A stretch of 64,000 nt of DNA. Origin: Flavobacterium sp. GTDB taxonomy: Bacteria; Bacteroidota; Bacteroidia; Flavobacteriales; Flavobacteriaceae. Shown piece after piece: positions 31,616 to 40,276 of the stretch. The stretch covers positions 557,001 through 621,000 of the forward strand of contig NZ_JBCNKR010000004.1 in the NCBI RefSeq assembly GCF_039595935.1. Direction: 5' to 3'. Below the pieces are notes generated by a model. It worked only from the letters and a program-made list of their open reading frames with translations. It had not been told where the DNA came from and made no database searches. Each line of letters begins with the position of its first letter. Position 1 is the first letter of the stretch. The translations under genes and the position numbers were made by a program.

Positions 31616-34600
31616 ATGTTTACAGACGAACAAATTAAATCGTTTAGATGGTATTTGCTTGTATTTTTTTTACTAGCAGCTATCATGATGAATGCACAGG
31701 AACGAAAAGTTACCGGAAAAGTAACTTCGAGCGAAGATTTACTTGGGCTTCCTGGTGCAAATGTTTATATCAAGAATTCTTCTGTTGGGGCAACGACGGA
31801 TATGGATGGAAATTATACTGTTTTTGTTTCAGAAAAAAATGCTGTTTTAGTTTTTAATTTCGTAGGATATCAAACTGTTGAAATTCCGGTTGGAAACAAA
31901 ACTGCAATCAACGTAAGTTTAAAACCAGATACCAAAACTCTTGATGAAGTGGTAGTTGTGGGTTATGGAACCCGTAAAAAAAGTGACATTACAGGTTCTG
32001 TATCTTCTGTAACGGCAAAAGAGTTAACGGCTTATCCTGTTTTAAGTGCAGAGCAGGCTTTGCAGGGTCGTGCAGCGGGGGTTTCGGTACAAACCAATAA
32101 TGGTGGTGAACCGGGAGCGCCTGTAAAAATCAGGGTTCGTGGAGGAACTTCTATTAATGCCAGCGGTGATGCACTTGTAGTTGTCGATGGTTTTGCGGGA
32201 GTTTCGATGCCGGCACCTCAGGATATTGCTTCTATTGAGGTTTTAAAAGATGCTTCTGCGACTGCTATTTACGGTTCCAGAGGTTCAAACGGGGTTATTA
32301 TGGTTACTACTAAAAAAGGAAAACCGGGAAAACCAGTAATTGAATTCAGCAATTCGACTTCTGTGCAAACGGTAAACAATAAACTGGATTTATTAGATGC
32401 AGATCAGTTTGCGGCGTACAGAAAAAGCTTTACAACACACACGCAAGGTCCTGCAAATACAGACTGGCAAGACGTGATTTATCGTGACGGAATGATTTCG
32501 AATACGCAATTATCATTTTCCGGAGGTTCAGATACGGTGAAATATTATGTTTCCGGAACGTATTTCAACCAAAATGGTGTTGTAATTAATTCAGGAATTG
32601 ACAGATATACGATTGTTGCTAATCTTGAGGCCGATTTATCTCCAAAATTCAAAGTGGGTTTAAATACTTTTACAAGCAAACAAAATAAAGACGGAATTGT
32701 GAGCCAAACAGGCGCCGGAGGAACGGGAGCTGCGGGTGTAATTGCATCGGCTTACAGATTTATGCCGGATAAAGGAATTTATAATGAAGACGGAACATAT
32801 ACAACAACGGCACCTATTGGTGACGATATTGATAATCCGTATGCAACTGCGATGGAAAATATTCTGGAAACGGTTTCTATCACCAACAGAAATAATTTCT
32901 TTGGACAGTACAAAATCACTAAAGATTTAGATTTTAAAACGACTTTAGGTTTAACAGATACTAATTCTCAAACCGGAAGATTTATTCCTTCCACTTTGAT
33001 TGCAGGAAAAAATATCAAAGGAGAAGCTTCTGTAAACAACACCAGATTTTCTTCTTTCTTAACAGAGAATTATTTGACTTTTAAACGTGAAATTATCGAC
33101 AAAGGAGTTTTAACGGTTCTTGGTGGTTATTCATATCAAAAAAACAAAAATGAAAGTTCGTATGCGGCTTCAAGAGGATTTTTAACGAATACCAATTCAT
33201 ATAGAAATCTTGGCGCGGGAACAGTATTTTTAAAACCAGATTCTAATTTATCTGAAACCGAATTGATTTCTGCTTTCGGAAGGTTGAATTTTGATTATGA
33301 TGATAAATATTTACTAACGTTCACAGCCAGACGAGATGGTTCTTCAAGCTTTAGTAAAAACTACAAATACGGAACTTTTCCTTCTGGAGCAATTGGATGG
33401 AATATTGGTAAAGAAAACTTCTTAAAAGACAGCAAAACGATTTCAAATCTTAAATTAAGAGCGAGTTACGGAGCAACCGGAAACCCATCAATTGGTGCTT
33501 ACTCTACGCTTTCGAGATTTTCTGAAATTTATTATGTAAGCGGTGACGTGATTACAAATGCGGTGCAGTTAACTTCATTAGATAATCCAAACTTAAAATG
33601 GGAAACATCTTATCAGCAGGATTATGGTATTGATTTAGGTTTATTTGACAACAGAATCAGCATTACAGCCGATTATTATAAAACGATCACAAAAGATTTA
33701 TTATTCAACAGACCACTTCCGGGAGTTTCGGGAATTGCTTCTCAGCTTCAAAACGTTGGAGAATTAGAAAATAAAGGCTGGGAATTGGGTATTAATTCTA
33801 AAAACTTTATAGGTCAGGATTTTACATGGAATACAAGCTTCAATATTTCTTCAAACAAAAACAAAGTATTGAAATTAGCTGATAACAAAGATTTATTGAT
33901 TAACTCGGCTCCGGGTCACTTTTTGGCAACAGAATCACAGATTTTAAGAGTTGGGCAGCCGGTTGGTTCTTTCTTTGGATTTATTTATGATGGCGTAATT
34001 CAGCAGGGCGAAACTGTTTTGCCAGGAAACTTCGAAACAACTGCGGGTGGCGAAAAATTCAGAGATTATAATGGTGACGGAAAATTAGATTCTCAGGATA
34101 AAACGATTATCGGAAATCCGAATCCAGATTTCATCTTTGGCTTAAACAATGATTTTACATACAAAAATCTTGATTTGAATATTTTCTTCCAAGGTTCAGA
34201 AGGAGGAGAAATCTTAAACTATACTTTAATGGAATTAGCATCTGGAAACAACAATGCTACTACTGAAGTTTTAGACTCCTGGACACCAACACACACAGAT
34301 ACAAATGTTCCTAAAAATGCGGCCAGAACAAAAAGAGTTACCTCAAGATTTGTTTATGACGGAAGCTACATTCGTTTAAAAAATATCTCTTTAGGATACA
34401 GCTTAAATGAAAACATCGTTTCGAAAATGGGATTGAGTAAAGTTCGTTTTTATGTGAGTGCGCAAAACGTCTGGACCATTACAAACTATCCGGGAACAGA
34501 TCCTGAAACAAGCTATTTAAACGACACTAATGCAAGAAGTAACACTTACTTAGGATTAGATTATGGAGGATATCCAAACGTAAGAACGTTTACAATGGGT

Positions 34601-34618
34601 CTTAATGTAAAATTCTAG
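31616..34618 (+). CDS. susC: SusC-like TonB-dependent outer-membrane receptor
   Basis: 1,000 residues. The signal peptide ends MMNAQ (~28). A carboxypeptidase-D-like domain (~30-105, VTGKVTSSEDLLGLPGANVYI...FVGYQTVEI) is followed by the TonB box region LDEVVVVGYGTRKKSDITGS, a plug with ALQGRAAGVSVQTNNG and IEVLKDASATAIYGSRGSNGV, and a 22-strand barrel ending in a C-terminal aromatic strand (TMGLNVKF). It imports oligosaccharides across the outer membrane, working with the SusD protein whose gene starts 15 bp downstream. The gene order (sensor, susC, susD, GH88, GH2, GH2) defines a polysaccharide utilisation locus. Confidence 0.97.
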   Translation: MFTDEQIKSFRWYLLVFFLLAAIMMNAQERKVTGKVTSSEDLLGLPGANVYIKNSSVGATTDMDGNYTVFVSEKNAVLVFNFVGYQTVEIPVGNKTAINVSLKPDTKTLDEVVVVGYGTRKKSDITGSVSSVTAKELTAYPVLSAEQALQGRAAGVSVQTNNGGEPGAPVKIRVRGGTSINASGDALVVVDGFAGVSMPAPQDIASIEVLKDASATAIYGSRGSNGVIMVTTKKGKPGKPVIEFSNSTSVQTVNNKLDLLDADQFAAYRKSFTTHTQGPANTDWQDVIYRDGMISNTQLSFSGGSDTVKYYVSGTYFNQNGVVINSGIDRYTIVANLEADLSPKFKVGLNTFTSKQNKDGIVSQTGAGGTGAAGVIASAYRFMPDKGIYNEDGTYTTTAPIGDDIDNPYATAMENILETVSITNRNNFFGQYKITKDLDFKTTLGLTDTNSQTGRFIPSTLIAGKNIKGEASVNNTRFSSFLTENYLTFKREIIDKGVLTVLGGYSYQKNKNESSYAASRGFLTNTNSYRNLGAGTVFLKPDSNLSETELISAFGRLNFDYDDKYLLTFTARRDGSSSFSKNYKYGTFPSGAIGWNIGKENFLKDSKTISNLKLRASYGATGNPSIGAYSTLSRFSEIYYVSGDVITNAVQLTSLDNPNLKWETSYQQDYGIDLGLFDNRISITADYYKTITKDLLFNRPLPGVSGIASQLQNVGELENKGWELGINSKNFIGQDFTWNTSFNISSNKNKVLKLADNKDLLINSAPGHFLATESQILRVGQPVGSFFGFIYDGVIQQGETVLPGNFETTAGGEKFRDYNGDGKLDSQDKTIIGNPNPDFIFGLNNDFTYKNLDLNIFFQGSEGGEILNYTLMELASGNNNATTEVLDSWTPTHTDTNVPKNAARTKRVTSRFVYDGSYIRLKNISLGYSLNENIVSKMGLSKVRFYVSAQNVWTITNYPGTDPETSYLNDTNARSNTYLGLDYGGYPNVRTFTMGLNVKF

Positions 34619-34633
34619 TTTAATAAAAATATT

Positions 34634-36154
34634 ATGAAAAAATATATAGCATTTCTATTCTTAGGAACACTGACCTTTTTTAGCTGTTCTGATTTAGAAG
34701 AAAAACCGGTAGGAATTATTCGTCCGGAAAACTTCTTCAACAATACCGATGATTTGCAGGCCGCTGTAAACGGAGCTTTTGCCAACATCGCGCACAATAA
34801 TTATTGGGGAAGAGAATTTACAATCGCTTTAATGCTTCGCGATGATATGGCGGACATTGGCGACAGAACCACGCAGGCAGCACGTATCGATGTAAATGAC
34901 ATGTCGATGAACGATACAAATGCACTTGTGGCAAACTTCTGGCCGCAGTCTTATGTCATTATTACAGCTGCAAATCAAGCTATTGAAGGTGCTAAAAAGA
35001 CACCCGGAGATCCTGCAAAAGTAAACGCAATTGTAGCACAGGCTTATTTTGCAAGAGCATTTACTTACTATCATTTAGTTCGTCTTTTTGGCGATATTCC
35101 GTACATTGATTTTGTAGTGAATGATGTTTCTCAGGTAAATTCTATCGGAAAAACAAAAGAAGCCGATGTTTATCTAAAAATCATTGCCGATCTTGAATTT
35201 GCAAAACAATGGCTTGAAGACAAACCAAAAGTAAAAGCTGTTCCGGGAAAAGGTACTGCAGCAGGATATTTAGCTTCAGTTTACTTAACTTTAGGGCAGT
35301 ATCAAAAAGCGTATGACGAAGCAAAATATGTTATTACAAACGAAGCTAAATTTGGTTTAGGTCTTGATGCCGATTTTCAGGATTTGTTCAATGCTACAAA
35401 AGCAGCTTCATTAAAAGAGCCATTATTTACAGTAGATTTTAATAACTTAACATCAGGAAATTACGGTCAGGATTATACAGCGTTTTTTACAGGTTCGTTA
35501 AAAGATGACAGTTACAGCTACGGACAGGGATTTTCGGTTGCAGTTCCGTCATTAAAAGTGTTTAATACCTGGGATCAAAGAGATTACAGACGAGCAGTAA
35601 GTTTTGATACCATTATTAGAAAGAAAACCGGTCCGGGCGGATCATTGCAGGTTTATCCTTCAAGTGATAACGAAAAAGCGCCGCGTCCGCATATTGCAAA
35701 ATATTTCCGTTTTCCGGGAAAAGCAGGTGCAAACGGAAGAACTTCCCAGCATAATTACATCACAATGCGTTATGCCGAAGTTTTACTGACTGCAGCAGAA
35801 GCCTTAAATGAAATTAATCCGGGAACTACAGAAGCCGATGGTTATGTAAACCGAGTTCGTGCAAGAGCAAGAAATAAAGCAGGAAAACAGGTTTCTTTTC
35901 CGGCAAATGTAACACCAGGTTTATCTAAAGAAGATTTTAGAAAAATGGTTATCGATGAAAGAAGATTAGAATTAGCATTTGAATATATCAGATGGTACGA
36001 TATTAAAAGATTGAAAAACGGTCCTGAAGTATTTGGTCCGAATGGATTAGAACCACATGCCAATTTTAATCCTGACAAAGATTATTTGTGGCCGCTTCCG
36101 GGAACAGAACTGGCAATAAATCCAAATTTAAAACCAAATAATCCTGGTTATTAA
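34634..36154 (+). CDS. susD: SusD/RagB-family glycan-binding lipoprotein
   Basis: 506 residues. The lipobox is FFSC (Cys ~18) after a short signal, so it is lipid-anchored at the outer-membrane surface. Family marks are NTDDLQAAVNGAF, the TPR-like helices (AYFARAFTYYHLVRLFGDIP), MRYAEVLLTAAEALNEI and the closing DERRLELAFEYIRWYDIKR plus WPLPGTEL and PNNPGY. It forms the lid of the SusC transporter and selects the glycan. It directly follows susC. The ligand is inferred, from the GH88 and GH2 neighbours, to contain uronic acid. Confidence 0.97.
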   Translation: MKKYIAFLFLGTLTFFSCSDLEEKPVGIIRPENFFNNTDDLQAAVNGAFANIAHNNYWGREFTIALMLRDDMADIGDRTTQAARIDVNDMSMNDTNALVANFWPQSYVIITAANQAIEGAKKTPGDPAKVNAIVAQAYFARAFTYYHLVRLFGDIPYIDFVVNDVSQVNSIGKTKEADVYLKIIADLEFAKQWLEDKPKVKAVPGKGTAAGYLASVYLTLGQYQKAYDEAKYVITNEAKFGLGLDADFQDLFNATKAASLKEPLFTVDFNNLTSGNYGQDYTAFFTGSLKDDSYSYGQGFSVAVPSLKVFNTWDQRDYRRAVSFDTIIRKKTGPGGSLQVYPSSDNEKAPRPHIAKYFRFPGKAGANGRTSQHNYITMRYAEVLLTAAEALNEINPGTTEADGYVNRVRARARNKAGKQVSFPANVTPGLSKEDFRKMVIDERRLELAFEYIRWYDIKRLKNGPEVFGPNGLEPHANFNPDKDYLWPLPGTELAINPNLKPNNPGY

Positions 36155-36159
36155 TTTAA

Positions 36160-36370
36160 AAACAATTATTATTAACCGCGGATTTTCGCAGAATTTTTAA
36201 GTGCAAATAAATTGTTTCCCGCAGATTTTACAGATTAAGCAGATTGAATTAAAAAATATTTTTAATCTGCTGGAAATAGAAAAATCAGCCAAATCTGCCA
36301 AATCTGCGAGAGAAAAAAATCTGCATTTTTGCGAAATAAATCCATGAAATCCGCGTATAAAATTTAGTCT
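36160..36370. repeat. CTGCGA/CGCAGATTTT repeat tract between susD and GH88
   Basis: The 245-bp gap has no gene. It holds CCGCGGATTTTCGCAG near its left end, and inverted relatives CTGCATTTTTGCG and ATCCATGAAATCCGCG near its right end. AGCAGATT... and ...AATCTGCT arms enclose 36239-36271. A long imperfect foldback is likely. Confidence 0.7.
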
Positions 36371-36399
36371 GGAAACTAAAAATTTGATTAATTAGTAGT

Positions 36400-37572
36400 A
36401 TGAATAAAGTTAGTTTCATTTTAATCCTGGGGTTTGCATCGCTGGTAACAGCGTGCAAATCTGGGGTTAATCATCAAACAAAAAGTACAGCAGCGGCAAA
36501 TAATTTACTCCAAACGCGTTACAAAATGTTACTCGATTATCCGGTAGATTCTATGTCGATGCCAAGAAGCATGAATATCAAAACCAATGAGATTCGCAAA
36601 GTTCCGTCGAGAGACTGGACAAGCGGTTTTTTTGCCGGAAATCTTTGGCAGTTATACCGATTAACAGGCGATTCAAAATACAAAGAACAAGCTCAAAAAT
36701 GGACTCCTTTCAGTAAAAAAGAAAGTGTCAACAGTAATTCGCATGACGTAGGTTTTAAAGTGTTTTGCAGTTTTGGAGAAGCGCTGAAAGTGGAAAACAA
36801 GAAAGAATACGAAGCAGTAATTATTAAAGGCGCCGAAACTTTATGCACAAGGTTTAATCCAAAAGTGGGTTCGATTCGTTCCTGGGATTTCAACAAAGAA
36901 ATTTGGGATTATCCGGTTATCATCGACAATATGATGAATCTGGAATTGCTTTTTGAAGCATCTAAATTATCAGGAAATCCAAAATATCGCGACATTGCGA
37001 TTGAACACGCCAACACAACTTTAAAAAATCAATTTAGAGAAGACAACTCTTGTTATCACGTAATTGATTATAATCCGAATACGGGAGAAGTTAGAAAGAA
37101 AACAACTTTACAAGGATTTAATGATGATTCGGTTTGGGCGCGCGGACAAGGCTGGGCAGTTTACGGATTTACAATGTCGTATCGATACACAAAAGATCCG
37201 GCGTATTTAAAACAAGCCGAAGCCACAGCAAAGTTTTTTATGAATAATAAAAACCTGGCGGAAGACGGAATTCCGTATTGGGATTTAAAAGATCCGGCCA
37301 TTCCAAATTCACCTCGAGATGTTTCAGCAGCAATGGTTATGGCTTCGGGATTATATGAATTGTACGGCTATACAAATAATAAAAGTTATCTGGCTTTCGC
37401 CGATAAACTAATGGCATCGGTTCAAACAGATAAATATATTTTAGATTCTAAAATTAAGGCTCCTTTCCTATTCGATCACAGCACAGGAAACTGGCCAAAA
37501 CACGATGAAATTGACGAACCAATAATTTACGCTGACTATTATTTTTTGGAAGCATTATTAAGAAAGAAGTAA
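36400..37572 (+). CDS. GH88 unsaturated glucuronyl hydrolase, lipoprotein
   Basis: 390 residues. The lipobox LVTAC (Cys ~20) predicts a membrane-anchored, probably periplasm-facing enzyme. The (alpha/alpha)6 barrel carries D116 (NSHDVGF) and D176 (VIIDNMMNLELLF), equivalents of the two aspartates of Bacillus UGL with nearly the same spacing, plus DDSVWARGQGWAVYGF and SPRDVSAAMVMASGLYEL. GH88 hydrates the 4,5-unsaturated uronic acid left at the non-reducing end by polysaccharide lyases. Its presence therefore implies that a lyase acts first on this locus's substrate. Distinction from GH105 rests on the overall motif set and is not absolute. Confidence 0.9.
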   Translation: MNKVSFILILGFASLVTACKSGVNHQTKSTAAANNLLQTRYKMLLDYPVDSMSMPRSMNIKTNEIRKVPSRDWTSGFFAGNLWQLYRLTGDSKYKEQAQKWTPFSKKESVNSNSHDVGFKVFCSFGEALKVENKKEYEAVIIKGAETLCTRFNPKVGSIRSWDFNKEIWDYPVIIDNMMNLELLFEASKLSGNPKYRDIAIEHANTTLKNQFREDNSCYHVIDYNPNTGEVRKKTTLQGFNDDSVWARGQGWAVYGFTMSYRYTKDPAYLKQAEATAKFFMNNKNLAEDGIPYWDLKDPAIPNSPRDVSAAMVMASGLYELYGYTNNKSYLAFADKLMASVQTDKYILDSKIKAPFLFDHSTGNWPKHDEIDEPIIYADYYFLEALLRKK

Positions 37573-37576
37573 CAAA

Positions 37577-37643
37577 GGTACTAAGCTGCTGAGGGACTAA
37601 GGTTTTTAGCCTCAGAATCTTAGAACCTCAGAACCTAAAAAAA
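37577..37643. repeat. CTTAG/CTGAG-type short tandem repeat before GH2 start
   Basis: Irregular 8-10-nt units (GGTACTAAG, CTGCTGAGG, GACTAAGG, then AGCCTCAG, AATCTTAG, AACCTCAG, AACCTA) form a foldback ending 3 bp before the start codon. Relatives occur at 27262-27300, 48444-48474, 58593-58635 and 60528-60570. Confidence 0.65.
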
Positions 37644-37645
37644 CT

Positions 37646-40054
37646 ATGAATAAACCGAATAAAACTTTTTCAATTTTTGCGCTTTTTGTTTTTTTTCAGA
37701 TTTGTCTGAGCAGCTCTTTTGCTCAGACAAAGATGAATATTAATGACAATTGGTTATATCTTGAAAACCATACATCAAACCTAAATGAAGCACAAAAAGC
37801 CACGAACTGGACTTCATTAAATTTACCTCATACCTGGAATGCCGAAGATGCAACCGATTTATATCCGGGTTATCGTCGCGATGCAAGCTGGTATCAAAAG
37901 AAATTAAATATTTCGAATATTGATAAAAACCGCGTTTATTCTTTATACTTTGAAGGGTCAAATATTACCACAAAAGTGTACGTAAACGGAAAAGAAGCAG
38001 GCGGACACATTGGCGGTTATATTGGTTTTTCAATAGACATTACCAATTTTATTAAAGAAGGAAACAACGATATTTTTGTTCGTGTTGATAATAGTTATGA
38101 CATTGAAATTATTCCGTCTCAAAAAAGTGATTTCTTTATTTATGGCGGAATCACGCGCGACGTTTGGTTTGTTTCGAAATACAAAAATCATATTGATAAT
38201 TTGAAGATTACAACACCGGAAGTTTCGGCAAAAAAAGCTTCGGTACAAATTGTTTCTTCTTTTGTAAATCCTGATAATTCTAAAGATTTATCGTTAACCG
38301 TAACACTCAAAAATCCGAAAGGGAAAAAAGTTGCAAGTAAAACTATTTCTGTTTCAGATAAAACTTCAACAATATCATTCGAAAACATCAAAAATCCTGA
38401 ACTTTGGGATACCGAAAAACCGAATTTGTATTCTTTAAAGGCTGTTTTATCTGAAAAAAATCAAATTAAAGACAGCGTTTCTGAAAAAGTAGGTTTCAGA
38501 TGGTTTGAGTTTAAAGATCACGGTCCTTTCTATTTAAACGGAAAACGTTTGTTGATTCGCGGTACACATCGTCATGAAGAACAAGCCGGAGTTGGCGCTG
38601 CCATGAGCAACGCACAGCATTGGGCCGATATGAAATCGATAAAAGATATGGGCGCAAATTTTGTTCGTTTGGCGCATTATCCGCAAGACCCTGAAATTTA
38701 TAAAGCCTGCGATGAACTTGGTCTTTTGGTTTGGGATGAATTACCATGGTGCCGCGGCGGAATTGGCGATGAACTTTGGCAGACGAATACCAAAAATATG
38801 CTGGCAGAAATCATCAATCAAAATTACAATCATCCGAGTATTATAATTTGGTCTTTAGGAAACGAAATGAACTGGCTTCCGGATTTTCCTAACGGAGACA
38901 ATACCGAGAAAACAAATGTCTTTTTAACGGAATTAAATGACATGGCGCATAAACTGGATCCAACCAGAAAAACAGCCATTAGAAAATATTATGAAGGTTC
39001 ACATATTGTGGATGTCTTCTCTCCTTCTATCTGGTCTGGCTGGTATTCCGGAAGTTATAAAAGTTATCAAAAAGCAATTGACGTTTATAAAAAAGAATAC
39101 AAACATTTTATTCATGCCGAATATGGCGGCGACAGCCACGTTGGGCGTCACAGCGAAAATCCGGTTACGGGCGAAAATGTCATAAAAGCTGAAGGTTGGG
39201 AAGAAGCTATTGTACAGACCAAAGTGGCTAATATCGCCCAAATTGGCGACTGGAGCGAAAATTATATCGTTGATTTATTTGACTGGCACTTGCATATATC
39301 CGAGAATGACCCAAATTTTGTGGGAAATGTTCAATGGGCATTTAAGGATTTTGCAACGCCTTTACGTCCGGAAGATGATATTCCGTACATGAATCAAAAA
39401 GGTTTGGTCGACCGAAACGGAAATCCAAAAGATGCGTATTATGTTTTTAAAAGTTATTGGTCAAAAGAACCTTTCGCTTACATAGAATCGCATACGTGGA
39501 CAGAACGTCAGGGACCTGAAAATTTGCCACGAACAATCAGCGTTTTCAGTAATTGTGAGCGAGTTACATTACTACACGACGGAAAATCTCTTGGAGAAAA
39601 ACAAAGAAATCTTTCGCTATATCCTGCAAATGGTTTAACTTGGGATGTTAATTTTAAAAAAGGAGATAATACGCTGATTGCCATTGGAAAAACTAAAGAT
39701 GGCAAAACGGTTTCAGATACGATAAAAGTCAATTACCGTTTCACAAAAAATGATACGGCTTCATCTTTGCAATTATCATCAGAAAAACTGAAAAATGGTA
39801 ATTATCTGGTTACGGCAATTGCAATTGACAATAACAATTTACGTTGTCTGGATTATGAGGAAAGTGTTTATTTTCAATGTTTGAAAGGCGGAAAAACAAT
39901 GAAAAACCAAGGAACGCCAACGGGAAGTGAATCAATAAAAATGGCAAACGGAAAAGCATCGATAGAAGTTATTCCTGACGGCTCAGGAAATCCGATTGAA
40001 ATGACAGCTTTGAATCAGAGTTTTAAAGGTGAATATTTGAAGATTGAACCTTAA
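37646..40054 (+). CDS. GH2 glycosidase (beta-galactosidase/glucuronidase type)
   Basis: 802 residues. The signal peptide ends SSFAQ (~28). GH2 sugar-binding (NLPHTWNAEDA...SWYQKKL), immunoglobulin-like and TIM-barrel domains follow. The acid/base is E407 (WSLGNEM) and the nucleophile E492 (HAEYGGDS). C-terminal beta-domains extend to residue 802. It should act on non-reducing beta-linked galactose or glucuronic acid residues of imported oligosaccharides in the periplasm. It follows GH88 in the same direction and probably shares its transcript, though a CTTAG-type repeat lies directly before the start. Which sugar it takes cannot be fixed by eye. Confidence 0.92.
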   Translation: MNKPNKTFSIFALFVFFQICLSSSFAQTKMNINDNWLYLENHTSNLNEAQKATNWTSLNLPHTWNAEDATDLYPGYRRDASWYQKKLNISNIDKNRVYSLYFEGSNITTKVYVNGKEAGGHIGGYIGFSIDITNFIKEGNNDIFVRVDNSYDIEIIPSQKSDFFIYGGITRDVWFVSKYKNHIDNLKITTPEVSAKKASVQIVSSFVNPDNSKDLSLTVTLKNPKGKKVASKTISVSDKTSTISFENIKNPELWDTEKPNLYSLKAVLSEKNQIKDSVSEKVGFRWFEFKDHGPFYLNGKRLLIRGTHRHEEQAGVGAAMSNAQHWADMKSIKDMGANFVRLAHYPQDPEIYKACDELGLLVWDELPWCRGGIGDELWQTNTKNMLAEIINQNYNHPSIIIWSLGNEMNWLPDFPNGDNTEKTNVFLTELNDMAHKLDPTRKTAIRKYYEGSHIVDVFSPSIWSGWYSGSYKSYQKAIDVYKKEYKHFIHAEYGGDSHVGRHSENPVTGENVIKAEGWEEAIVQTKVANIAQIGDWSENYIVDLFDWHLHISENDPNFVGNVQWAFKDFATPLRPEDDIPYMNQKGLVDRNGNPKDAYYVFKSYWSKEPFAYIESHTWTERQGPENLPRTISVFSNCERVTLLHDGKSLGEKQRNLSLYPANGLTWDVNFKKGDNTLIAIGKTKDGKTVSDTIKVNYRFTKNDTASSLQLSSEKLKNGNYLVTAIAIDNNNLRCLDYEESVYFQCLKGGKTMKNQGTPTGSESIKMANGKASIEVIPDGSGNPIEMTALNQSFKGEYLKIEP

Positions 40055-40059
40055 ATATT

Positions 40060-40236
40060 TAACCGCAAAGGCAACTAAGATTTACGCTAAGTTCGCTAAG
40101 TTTTTTTAGCCACAGATTAAAAAGATTCTAAGGATTTAAAAAAGTTCCGTTAGGAACGAAATATCGGTAGCGCCGGATAAAATCCGGCGAAAACGAATAT
40201 CACGCCCAAATAATGTTCCGTAGGAACTACAGATCA
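40060..40236. repeat. GCTAAG and CCGATAT-family hairpins
   Basis: The 222-bp gap between the two GH2 genes has no gene. CGCAAAGG...CGCTAAGTTCGCTAAG occupies 40063-40100. Three small hairpins follow: GTTCCGTTAGGAAC (40144-40157), CGCCGGAT-AAA-ATCCGGCG (40171-40189) and GTTCCGTAGGAAC (40215-40227), with ATATCGGTAG between. Confidence 0.75.
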
Positions 40237-40276
40237 GTAAAACCACAAATAATATTACACAAAAACAACTATAAGA